Positions 31,053-38,387 of a stretch of 64,000 nucleotides of DNA are shown piece after piece. The position numbers and the translations under genes are program-made. How positions within the stretch are numbered: position 1 is the first letter of the stretch; each line of letters opens with the position of its first letter. Origin of the DNA: Hydrogenovibrio kuenenii DSM 12350 (GTDB lineage: Bacteria; Pseudomonadota; Gammaproteobacteria; Thiomicrospirales; Thiomicrospiraceae); the NCBI RefSeq assembly GCF_000526715.1, contig NZ_JAGP01000001.1:2232001-2296000 (forward strand), given 5' to 3'. The notes under the pieces were generated by a model that worked only from the letters and a program-made list of their open reading frames with translations, made no database searches and was not told where the DNA came from.

Positions 31053-31622
31053 ATGCATACTCCAATTACCCTATTACCAAGGTGGTACCCTCAATCTTTA
31101 CAGAGTCGTATGTCTATCGCTAAAAGCCTACAAAATTGGCTATTTGACCCTTCATCCTTAACCGCCAAACTCAAGCAGAAATGCCCTGAATTGACCGTAA
31201 AAGTCCTGTCAGAAAAATTAGAATACCCTCTTCCAGACGAAAGAATTCGATTAAACCTTAATCCAAAAAAGAAAGTATGGGTAAGGACTGTGACCTTAAA
31301 TTGCGGTGAAATTCCACTGGTTTATGCCAGAACAATCATTCCAAATTTCAATACAGGCAATCCATGGTTTTCCTTAAAAACATTAGGACATACACCTTTA
31401 GGTCACGTATTGTTTGCAAGGGATTTTCGGAATCACTATTCCCGCTCGAATTTTGAATGCCAAAATCAGCGAAATAATTGGCCTCACCTGAAAAAAGAGG
31501 CATATTTTGACCAAAAAGAAGGGAAAAGGCTAGCATCGAGACGGTGCGAGTTCTCAAAAAAAGGGAACTCGCTATTATTGACTGAGGTCTTTTTGCCTGA
31601 TAGTTTGGTACTATTTGACTAG
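31053..31622 (+). CDS. ubiC: chorismate pyruvate-lyase
   Basis: A 189-residue UbiC, which converts chorismate to 4-hydroxybenzoate and pyruvate, the first committed step of ubiquinone synthesis. Recognisable segments are VKVLSEKLEYPLPDE, the W/VRTVTLNCGEIPLVYARTIIP block with its conserved arginines, LGHTPLGHVLF, and the C-terminal ASRRCEFSKKGNSLLLTEVFLP with the catalytic glutamate. The ATG at 31053 follows recG closely; the frame is open further upstream inside recG. The gene end overlaps the convergent anti-sigma gene by 4 bases. ubiA lies elsewhere (37203). Confidence 0.88.
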   Translation: MHTPITLLPRWYPQSLQSRMSIAKSLQNWLFDPSSLTAKLKQKCPELTVKVLSEKLEYPLPDERIRLNLNPKKKVWVRTVTLNCGEIPLVYARTIIPNFNTGNPWFSLKTLGHTPLGHVLFARDFRNHYSRSNFECQNQRNNWPHLKKEAYFDQKEGKRLASRRCEFSKKGNSLLLTEVFLPDSLVLFD

Positions 31623-32341
31623 AACTTGTAGTAACGCCAACCCTGCTGCATTTTATTGACAATCTCACCAACGGCTGTACGATCGGACTCAACATTTGAA
31701 ATCAGCTTAACAGGGTGTCCAGCTTCAGCACGTCTTTCCAGCGCTCGCTTACACGCGAGTAGTTTAAGGTTGTCGTATTTCTTCAGCATCGCAATAATTT
31801 CAGCTCGATTTTTACTGGTTTTATCGAACAAATCAATACCATGATCATTTGCCACAATTTCAACTTGCGGTAACTGCTTGCTATCCGCTGTCGTGACAGA
31901 TGTTTTTTCCAATAACTCATTCGCTGTATGCAGCAATGCTTGTACTCGCGCTGGCTTGTCAGAGTCAATATGCAAAATAACCTTCTGCGGAGCGATATTT
32001 TCTGCCACTAAATTTGATGGGGTATTAAATGCTTGCCCCTGTCCTTCTTGGTTAGAAACCACAAAGCCCAAACCAAAGGCAAGAGTTAATGAGGCGGCTA
32101 TCGCCATACGAGACCCCCAACCTTTAGAGGTGTCGACATCCAGTTTAGGCATTGGTGGAATGTCTACTTTTTGATAATGTTCTAAAATCTGTTGTTTCAC
32201 TTTTCTTAGCTCACAAACCTCATCCTTCAACTCATCATCTAATCGCATTGCTTTTTCAAAAGCATTCTTTTCCTGCGAAGATAAGTCACCATCAATATAG
32301 GCATGCAGATTTTGAACAGTAAATTTATCAAATGCGTTCAT
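31619..32341 (-). CDS. membrane anti-sigma factor with a DsrE-like periplasmic domain
   Basis: A 240-residue protein. The N-terminal 60 residues (LHAYIDGDLSSQEKNAFEK...) look like the sigma-binding domain of ECF anti-sigma factors, without an obvious zinc motif. One membrane segment spans about residues 79-96. The C-terminal part (118-240) is DsrE-like: QKVILHIDSDKPARVQAL, VEIVANDHGIDLF, LKLLACKRALERR with Cys197, and a QQGWRYYKF end. The same cysteine position and end motif occur in the two secreted proteins encoded divergently. It starts 2 bases after the sigma-factor stop. It would hold the sigma factor until its periplasmic domain senses a ligand or redox change (inference). Confidence 0.8.
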   Translation of the reverse strand: MNAFDKFTVQNLHAYIDGDLSSQEKNAFEKAMRLDDELKDEVCELRKVKQQILEHYQKVDIPPMPKLDVDTSKGWGSRMAIAASLTLAFGLGFVVSNQEGQGQAFNTPSNLVAENIAPQKVILHIDSDKPARVQALLHTANELLEKTSVTTADSKQLPQVEIVANDHGIDLFDKTSKNRAEIIAMLKKYDNLKLLACKRALERRAEAGHPVKLISNVESDRTAVGEIVNKMQQGWRYYKF

Positions 32342-32343
32342 GA

Positions 32344-32916
32344 TTATTTACTCTTCTTAAGATTCACCACGTTATGGTGATAACGTGGGATATATTTTTC
32401 ACTCGTCACAAGTTTTTTCAGTTTATCACGTGCTCGTGATAATCGACTCATGACGGTTCCTACTGGTATTACCATGACTTCAGACACTTCCTGATAACTG
32501 TAGCCTTGCAGGTCAACCAGAATAATAATTTCCCTTTGATCGACAGGCAAACATCCAATGGCATCATGAATATTTTGAATCGCCTGTTTCTTGATATATA
32601 AAGTTTCAACTGACTCCGAATGCAATTCTTCAGAAAAGTCCTCCACATCAACCTGCTGCCAACGAGTGTTATGACGACAATTGTCATAAAACAAGTTGTG
32701 CATCACCTTGCATAACCAGCGGTCGATGTTCTCGAAACAAGATATTGTTTCCGCCTTTTGCAATGACTTGACCATGGTATCTTGAACCAAATCCTGAGCT
32801 AAAGAAGCATCTTGGCACCACGCGTATGCGATCCGATAGAGGTTCGCATAATGCGACTCCAGTACCGCATGCAACTTTGCTTGATTACTCTTTTGTTTTA
32901 TCCAGCTTTTTATCAT
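32344..32916 (-). CDS. ECF (extracytoplasmic function) RNA polymerase sigma factor
   Basis: A 190-residue ECF sigma factor. Region 2 is seen in LYRIAYAWCQDASLAQDLVQDTMVKSLQ and WLCKVMHNLFYD; region 4 in LPVDQREIIILVDLQGYSYQEVSEVMVIPVGTVMSRLSRARDKLK with a helix-turn-helix. The linker between them is typical and there is no extra C-terminal domain. It is followed after 2 bases by the anti-sigma gene, implying translational coupling. Its likely targets include the divergent DsrE-like/porin operon, which has a GGAAT...CGTT promoter. Confidence 0.92.
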   Translation of the reverse strand: MIKSWIKQKSNQAKLHAVLESHYANLYRIAYAWCQDASLAQDLVQDTMVKSLQKAETISCFENIDRWLCKVMHNLFYDNCRHNTRWQQVDVEDFSEELHSESVETLYIKKQAIQNIHDAIGCLPVDQREIIILVDLQGYSYQEVSEVMVIPVGTVMSRLSRARDKLKKLVTSEKYIPRYHHNVVNLKKSK

Positions 32917-33058
32917 TTTGATATCTTTAAAAAATTTCCTTTTTTCATATTAGGCAAAAAAAATTGAGATAACAAGCGTTAATTTCATATAAGAAAATAA
33001 TGATTTCCTTAAATAAATAGCGCTGATTTACTCATAGAAATTTGCAGTGGATGAAAAC

Positions 33059-33086
33059 GGAATATTTCCCGCACCCCTCCCGTTAT
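33059..33086 (+). promoter_or_regulatory. candidate ECF sigma promoter of the DsrE-like/porin operon
   Basis: GGAATA (33059-33064), 16 bases, CGTTAT (33081-33086). This resembles the GGAAC/CGT elements of many ECF sigma factors. Transcription would begin near 33093, 43 bases before the first gene. GGAATA also recurs inverted as TATTCC at 33084-33089, making a partial palindrome. Confidence 0.5.
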
Positions 33087-33135
33087 TCCCATGAGTACTC
33101 AAAGTTTAGACATTCAACTAGAAGGAAATCAGGTA

Positions 33136-33594
33136 ATGAAATTTTTAACCCATACGTTAGTTTTAAGCTGGCTTGTCGGCTTACTGCTATCGCCTTTAAC
33201 TATGGCTGCGCAAAAAGAAGCTCCTTTACCAGATACTTTTGCCACCCATAAAGTCGTTCTACAAATTAGCGATCCAAATCCTTTTAAACAAACTTTGGTA
33301 CTTAATGTTGCAGGAAATCTCATGAAGTATTACGGCGCTGGAGATGTCGATATCGAAATCGTCGCATTTGGCCCTGGCTTGCGCTTAATGATGGCTGGGA
33401 ACGTTAACACACCACGCATCAAATCCATGATGAGCTCCGGCATTCGTTTCAGTGCTTGCCAAAACACTTTGAACAACTACAGCAAAAAGCTTGGCTATAC
33501 ACCAAAGATTATCCCTGGTGTCCAAATGGTTCCAGCGGGTGCGGGTAGAATACTTCAGCTTAATGCTGCAGGCTATCAAATACTAAAACCATAA
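33136..33594 (+). CDS. secreted DsrE-like protein 1
   Basis: A 152-residue protein with a signal peptide (residues 1-25, cleavage after TMAA), so the mature protein is likely periplasmic. The ATG at 33136 is chosen over 33091 because AAGGAAATCAGG precedes it and the signal peptide starts there. The mature part has the DsrE/YchN-like order of strands: HKVVLQISDPNPFKQTLVL, VDIEIVAFGPGLRLMM, IRFSACQNTLNNYSKK with the conserved Cys (about residue 114), and GAGRILQLNAAGYQILKP. The family is known from sulfur-relay proteins, but secreted members have no settled function. It is the first gene of the presumed ECF-controlled operon. Confidence 0.82.
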   Translation: MKFLTHTLVLSWLVGLLLSPLTMAAQKEAPLPDTFATHKVVLQISDPNPFKQTLVLNVAGNLMKYYGAGDVDIEIVAFGPGLRLMMAGNVNTPRIKSMMSSGIRFSACQNTLNNYSKKLGYTPKIIPGVQMVPAGAGRILQLNAAGYQILKP

Positions 33595-33607
33595 GCGAGA
33601 GCATGGC

Positions 33608-34099
33608 ATGAAAAAACTATTGAAACCATCTTTATTCTTTCCTCTTCTGATTGCTGCTTTGTTCATGGCAAATTCAGCGCAGGCGAACAGCAGTCGTTAT
33701 GGGGAGCAAAAAGTCGTTTATCACATCAACTATGACGACATAAAGCGCCAAGCCAAAGTGCTACACAACATTCAGAACAACATCAACGCTGTTGGTGCTG
33801 ACCACATGAAAATCAAGGTTGTTCTTCATGGAAATGGTCTTTCTTTATTGCTATTACCTAAGGCGTTAAAGAGCCATCCAAAGTTCAATGCTGCCAATGC
33901 AACCCCTGAAATGCAGCAAAAAATCGACTCCCTAAAAATGGAAGGGGTGGTTTTCGATGTTTGTGCAAACACGCTAAAAGGTAAGGCAGTTGATTATAAA
34001 AAGGATCTTTACGACGTTGATCCTAAAGATGTTGTTCCTAGTGGCGTTGCCGAATTGGTCTACTTACAGCAGCGTGGGTATGCCTATCTAAGACCATAA
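33608..34099 (+). CDS. secreted DsrE-like protein 2
   Basis: A 163-residue paralogue of the preceding protein, 13 bases downstream. It has a signal peptide (residues 1-26, ending NSAQA) and the same layout: QKVVYHINYDDIKRQAKVLHN, MKIKVVLHGNGLSLLLLP, VVFDVCANTLKG with Cys near residue 121, and VAELVYLQQRGYAYLRP. Compared with protein 1 it carries an insertion before the cysteine strand (KFNAANATPEMQQKIDSL). The adjacent paralogues may form a hetero-oligomer, as DsrE-family proteins often do (inference). Confidence 0.82.
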   Translation: MKKLLKPSLFFPLLIAALFMANSAQANSSRYGEQKVVYHINYDDIKRQAKVLHNIQNNINAVGADHMKIKVVLHGNGLSLLLLPKALKSHPKFNAANATPEMQQKIDSLKMEGVVFDVCANTLKGKAVDYKKDLYDVDPKDVVPSGVAELVYLQQRGYAYLRP

Positions 34100-34187
34100 A
34101 ACTAATAAAACAGATAACGCAAAAAGATTGCTGAATGTTTCAGCAATCCAAGATGCATTTACCTCAAATTCAGAAGAGACGATACTT

Positions 34188-35471
34188 ATGAAAAAGCATT
34201 TATTGAAAAAAGTACTTCCGATCGCTATTTTAGCTGCAACAGCTTCAACAAGCGTTCAAGCAGCAAACTGGCTCATGTTACAAGGTACAGAACCCGCCAA
34301 TCAAGCACCAAGAGCAAAAGTGTGGGGGTTCTTGCAATTGGATTACCAATCAACTGATGATACAAAATTGAAAGCTGGACCTTATAAAGGCAAATCAGCA
34401 GCCTTTAACCAAGTTGCACCACAGCTTTCATCTCCTAGCAGCTTTAATGTCAAGCGTGCTCGTATTGGTGTCAGAGGTAACAACTTTCCTCTAGATCCAA
34501 AGGTGAATTACTTCTTACTTACAGAGTTTGGAAATAATGGAATTACTACAGGCGGAAAGGCCTCGCAGGGCCAACTAACAGATGCCAGCGTTACGTTAAA
34601 TCATATCCCTGGAGCTCGCATCCGTGTAGGGCTCTTTAAAACACCTGGTTCAGAAAAAGCTATGCAAGGTATAGGTGTTTATAATTATGTCAACTTCACG
34701 AGTGTGGTTGATAGACTTCTACTTGAACGCTCTTTTACCAATTCAACCGGAGATACCACTCGTAGTCAACCTGTTAGCGCCTTCCGTGATACAGGTGTAG
34801 AAGTGTTTGATAGCTTTAATCTTAAAGGTTGGGACACTAGTTATGCTGTCATGATGGGTAATGGTAATGGTTTAGCCATGACAGACAACAATAAGTCGAA
34901 AGATACCTATTTATATCTTTCTACTGAAAAGGTATTTGGGGCTTCAAAAGGGCCTCGTCGCCACGGTCTGAAGTTCTATGCCTGGTCTCAGAATGGCAAG
35001 CGTACCATTAATATTAGTGGCGTTGCAACAGATAAAGATCGTAGCCGTTCAGGCCTAGGAACCACCTATTTTGACGGTAAATACCGTATGACGGCGGAAT
35101 ACATCACTGCAAAAGGCATGATTTATGGTGGAACAAAAGGTGCTGGATTGCCTGCCGATGGTGCATCATTTAGCGTTCAGACTGATGAAGAGGCAAATGG
35201 TTACTATGTTGATCTAGGTTACCGCGTAAAGCCAAATATTGAGCTAAATGCGCGATATGACTTCCTTGATAGCGGAACAAAAGTGGCTGCGAATGAACGC
35301 AAATTCACAAACACCACACTGGGTGCACAGTATTTCTTTAACAAGAAAACAACTTTGATGGCGGATTATGAAATTCGTAAAATCGAAGCTCCAGCTGGAA
35401 ACGCTACTGTAAAAAGTATCTTAGATTCTTTGGATAACCGCTTGGCGCTTCAGCTAAGAGTTGTCTTCTAG
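34188..35471 (+). CDS. porin of the OprO/OprP-like type
   Basis: A 427-residue outer-membrane porin. The ATG at 34188 after AGAAGAGA gives a clear signal peptide ending in SVQA (residue about 25); the frame is open upstream to 34128. The mature protein begins with a short segment, then GFLQLDY, and it has RARIGVRGNN and GARIRVGLFKTPGSEKA, as in phosphate-selective-porin-like proteins, with many alternating strands and a terminal LALQLRVVF ending in phenylalanine. It lies 88 bases after the second DsrE-like gene with only a weak sign of separate transcription, and a terminator follows. The substrate cannot be read from sequence. Confidence 0.82.
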   Translation: MKKHLLKKVLPIAILAATASTSVQAANWLMLQGTEPANQAPRAKVWGFLQLDYQSTDDTKLKAGPYKGKSAAFNQVAPQLSSPSSFNVKRARIGVRGNNFPLDPKVNYFLLTEFGNNGITTGGKASQGQLTDASVTLNHIPGARIRVGLFKTPGSEKAMQGIGVYNYVNFTSVVDRLLLERSFTNSTGDTTRSQPVSAFRDTGVEVFDSFNLKGWDTSYAVMMGNGNGLAMTDNNKSKDTYLYLSTEKVFGASKGPRRHGLKFYAWSQNGKRTINISGVATDKDRSRSGLGTTYFDGKYRMTAEYITAKGMIYGGTKGAGLPADGASFSVQTDEEANGYYVDLGYRVKPNIELNARYDFLDSGTKVAANERKFTNTTLGAQYFFNKKTTLMADYEIRKIEAPAGNATVKSILDSLDNRLALQLRVVF

Positions 35472-35497
35472 GTTTTAACCCTCTCTCTTAACCCTTT

Positions 35498-35535
35498 CCT
35501 GCTACTTCTGTCTCCATTGGTAGCAGGCTTTTTTA
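35498..35535 (+). terminator. rho-independent terminator of the DsrE-like/porin operon
   Basis: CCTGCTAC (35498-35505), 14-base loop, GTAGCAGG (35520-35527) and then CTTTTTT. It overlaps the stop of the convergent gene by a few bases. Confidence 0.8.
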
Positions 35536-36696
35536 CTTCTCAAACTTTCTGTCATAAAACTGAGCTTCTAACATAAATGTTATGTTCGGATCAGCCTTTC
35601 TAAAATCCGTATCCTGGTTAAAATCCACTCTCGGTTGGATTTCAAAAAACAACCACTTCTTATAAATACGTTCACGCCATTGAAAGCCGGTATGGTAAGA
35701 AACCAAATGCGGGCCAACATCCTTGGTATCCCAATCCCATCCGACATGGTAGGCAATCGCTCGATGCACATTCATCGTCTGATAGAAATAAAATACCTGA
35801 TGAAGCTCATAATATTGTTCCTTATCCCACCATGTTCCTTGAGTTTCCGAACGCAATAAATTTTCTTGGTTGAACTGGTAATCAAACGTTTGTTTAGAAG
35901 TTAATCCGACACCTGCATAGCTTTCCCAGAACAAGTCCTGCACCATCCGGCTATAAACTCGATCATTCAATTGCCATTTGTAGGTACCTTTAATTCGTGC
36001 ATATGGATCGGGACTGATGCCACGAAAGTTCAACCCGAAACCAACAAAAGAGTTGGTATAGTTTTTTACTTCGAGCGCATAACGTAACCCTACCGTTGCT
36101 GCGGTATCATTATTCGTTGCTGTTCCTGAAAACTGGTTATTAGAAGTGGTATTTGAAGCTGAACCTGTATTTGCATAATCGCTCAATGAGTTTTCAGCAG
36201 ACTGCACAATCAAGTTCCATCGCTTATTCGTTCTGGGAAGCTCGAACTTTCCTCTAACTTTAACTGTGGTATCGATTTTTCCATTTTCATGAAAAGTAAT
36301 GGGGGTCATGACATCAAGACGACTGCCTTGTGTTCGATCAAAGTCTTCCTCAGATCCAAAAAAAGCATCTGCCGACTCACCGACATCTTCTACATAAGAC
36401 CCGACCCAACCCTGAACCTTATCTAAATAATTCAGTGTCGAATTCATCAACGGACTAGAAACACCTTCAAAAAAATACTGCTTATCCTTTGTGGGTAATG
36501 GTGTCTTATCATTTACTATCGGCAACGGTGTTTTTTCTTGCGTTGTCGGCAAAGTCGGTTTCGTATCGGTCGTTTGAGAAGCACTTGAGGATGTGTTTGT
36601 CGCTTTGGACTCAGCAAGCGTCTGCGCAAAACTTACAACAGGCCATATCAGCATGCAGGCGAAACAAGGTATAATGAATTTAGAACTTATCAGCAA
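35533..36696 (-). CDS. exported protein, probable outer-membrane barrel, function unknown
   Basis: A 387-residue protein with a signal sequence ending in SFAQ at residue 25, then a low-complexity Ser/Thr/Pro region (about 26-70) and a C-terminal half rich in aromatic residues with alternating strand patterns (ELHQVFYFYQTMNVHRAIAY and similar). This suggests a beta-barrel or large beta-sheet protein. The start is a TTG at 36696; the next ATG (36654) would truncate the signal peptide. The divergent neighbour begins only 7 bases away, so the promoters must lie inside each other's coding sequence. Confidence 0.6.
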   Translation of the reverse strand: MLISSKFIIPCFACMLIWPVVSFAQTLAESKATNTSSSASQTTDTKPTLPTTQEKTPLPIVNDKTPLPTKDKQYFFEGVSSPLMNSTLNYLDKVQGWVGSYVEDVGESADAFFGSEEDFDRTQGSRLDVMTPITFHENGKIDTTVKVRGKFELPRTNKRWNLIVQSAENSLSDYANTGSASNTTSNNQFSGTATNNDTAATVGLRYALEVKNYTNSFVGFGLNFRGISPDPYARIKGTYKWQLNDRVYSRMVQDLFWESYAGVGLTSKQTFDYQFNQENLLRSETQGTWWDKEQYYELHQVFYFYQTMNVHRAIAYHVGWDWDTKDVGPHLVSYHTGFQWRERIYKKWLFFEIQPRVDFNQDTDFRKADPNITFMLEAQFYDRKFEK

Positions 36697-36703
36697 TTGA
36701 AAT

Positions 36704-37195
36704 ATGTCCAGTCAAATTAAACAAATACAAGCACACTACCTTCCTATAGAAGATAGGATTTTGCTAAAAATTCATACTGACGAAAAGCAGGTTTTCCATG
36801 CTTGGTTAACTCGCCGCTATCTGAAATTACTGCTCCCCGTCTTGCAAGGGCAACACCCTCAGACAGGCGAAGCCATTTTTGACACAAGCCAGAATTCAGT
36901 TGAAGGCAACCCATCTGAGGAGCCTCAATTTGATCAGGCTTATCAACCACCAGAATCTGCTGATTTTCCTTTGGGGGAAGCACCAATTTTACTCAGCAGA
37001 ATGACTTTTAAAGGGTTTGATACTGATTTTGCAGAGCTTATTTTAGAGCCTGAAGAAGGTTCAGGAATCTCTTTAAGCTACCAGCCCAAGTTTATTAAAG
37101 CCCTACTCACGATCATCCAACAAACCATTGAAACTGCCGATTGGCAATTTGATAGTTTTATTCATCAATCTCCAGAAAGTGGCGTTTTGCAATAA
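36704..37195 (+). CDS. hypothetical cytoplasmic protein, function unknown
   Basis: A 163-residue acidic protein with no signal peptide or membrane segment and no family that I recognise. The N-terminal 50 residues (VEDRILLKIHTDEKQVFHAWLTRRYLKLLLPVL-like) and the C-terminal 60 residues (SRMTFKGFDTDFAELIL..., LSYQPKFIKALLTIIQQTI) look folded; the centre (about 55-95) is a Pro/Glu-rich linker. The stop is 8 bases from the convergent ubiA stop. Confidence 0.6.
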   Translation: MSSQIKQIQAHYLPIEDRILLKIHTDEKQVFHAWLTRRYLKLLLPVLQGQHPQTGEAIFDTSQNSVEGNPSEEPQFDQAYQPPESADFPLGEAPILLSRMTFKGFDTDFAELILEPEEGSGISLSYQPKFIKALLTIIQQTIETADWQFDSFIHQSPESGVLQ

Positions 37196-37202
37196 CCACC
37201 TG

Positions 37203-38072
37203 TTACAACTGCCACTTATCAAATAAACTCCCCAGTAACAGTACTAAACCAATCCAATGATTATTTAAAAAGGCTTGAAACGCATACTTAGGTTCATTAC
37301 GAGCTAAAAGTCGTTGGTGGTACAAAAACAAGCCCAAAACAGCTAATAGTGCTGCATGATAACCAACTGCTAAATGAAATAAATTACCTATCCACACAAG
37401 TAAAACAAACATTACAAGTTGAAAGAAACCTATCCAAAAGCGAACATGCTCACCAAACAATATTGCCGTTGATTTAATCCCTATTTTAAGGTCATCTTCT
37501 TTATCGGTTATCGCATAGGCGGTATCGTAAATCAACGCCCAAACCATAACAGTCAAAAATACTATCCAGCTTTGCCAAGGTACATCATTTTGTACTGCCG
37601 CAAATGCCATAGGAATCGCCCAAGCAAATGCAGCACCTAGAAATGCTTGTGGCCAATAAGTATGACGCTTCATAAAGGGATAAAGTGTTGCCAGAATGAG
37701 TGCGCCAATGGATAAAACAATCGTTAGTTGATTAAGTAATAAAACAAGCCCAAGCGCAATGATACAAAGTATGGCAAAAAAGATTAAAGCTTGTTTTTCC
37801 GTAATTAATCCGGCAGCTAAAGGTCGATTACAGGTTCGCTCTACGTGACCATCAAAGTGTCTATCTGCATAATCATTAATAATACAACCAGCGGAACGCA
37901 TGACGAATGCGCCCAAAGTAAAAATTAGAATCAAACTTAATGAAGGAAGATGTTCTGCTGCCAAAACCAATGCCCATAACGCAGGCCATAACACTAAATA
38001 GGTGCCAATTGGCCGGTCTAAGCGTGTTAGCTGAATAAAAATTATCCATGTTTGCTTTGACAATAAATTCAT
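37203..38072 (-). CDS. ubiA: 4-hydroxybenzoate octaprenyltransferase
   Basis: A 289-residue integral-membrane prenyltransferase that attaches the polyprenyl tail to 4-hydroxybenzoate in ubiquinone synthesis. The two aspartate-rich motifs are present: NDYADRHFDGHVERT near residue 70 and YDTAYAITDKEDD near residue 190. About eight or nine hydrophobic helices are visible. The start is taken as the ATG at 38072, 2 bases after the stop of the preceding gene, rather than the GTG two codons upstream. ubiC is 6 kb away on the other strand. Confidence 0.95.
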   Translation of the reverse strand: MNLLSKQTWIIFIQLTRLDRPIGTYLVLWPALWALVLAAEHLPSLSLILIFTLGAFVMRSAGCIINDYADRHFDGHVERTCNRPLAAGLITEKQALIFFAILCIIALGLVLLLNQLTIVLSIGALILATLYPFMKRHTYWPQAFLGAAFAWAIPMAFAAVQNDVPWQSWIVFLTVMVWALIYDTAYAITDKEDDLKIGIKSTAILFGEHVRFWIGFFQLVMFVLLVWIGNLFHLAVGYHAALLAVLGLFLYHQRLLARNEPKYAFQAFLNNHWIGLVLLLGSLFDKWQL

Positions 38073-38074
38073 TT

Positions 38075-38347
38075 TCACCAGCCACTTAATAAGTTATCCA
38101 TCAATGGTTTTGCTGCAGTATTCATTTCTAAGTGTGAGGCTTGAACCCCCTGATTCTCGGAGAAGTGTAGCCATACTTCTGCCTCTTTACTTTCTCCCTC
38201 TGAGGTTGGTAATCGCCAATGCATAATATAAGCCCACCCAATAAATTCACTTTGACCACCATCTTGAGAAATCATTTCCCACAGATTGTCTCTCATAAGC
38301 TTTTGAAAATCATCCGCTTGTGATGGCAAAATTTCTCGATATATCAT
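38075..38347 (-). CDS. small hypothetical protein upstream of ubiA
   Basis: A 90-residue soluble protein. The ATG at 38347 has AAGGGG about 5 bases before it; a TTG one codon upstream is less likely. Sequence features are a tryptophan- and acid-rich middle (EFIGWAYIMHWRLP, AEVWLHFSEN) and no membrane segment. No family was recognised. It is tightly coupled to ubiA (2-base gap), so it may be linked in expression to ubiquinone synthesis. Confidence 0.6.
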   Translation of the reverse strand: MIYREILPSQADDFQKLMRDNLWEMISQDGGQSEFIGWAYIMHWRLPTSEGESKEAEVWLHFSENQGVQASHLEMNTAAKPLMDNLLSGW

Positions 38348-38368
38348 CAACGCCCCTTTATTGGCTTA

Positions 38369-38387
38369 CCCCAGCCTGGCAGATTTT
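38369..38387 (+). repeat. dispersed repeat copy 6
   Basis: CCCCAGCCTGGCAGATTTT overlaps the stop codon of glmU (on the minus strand) by two bases and separates glmU from the small gene before ubiA. Confidence 0.8.
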
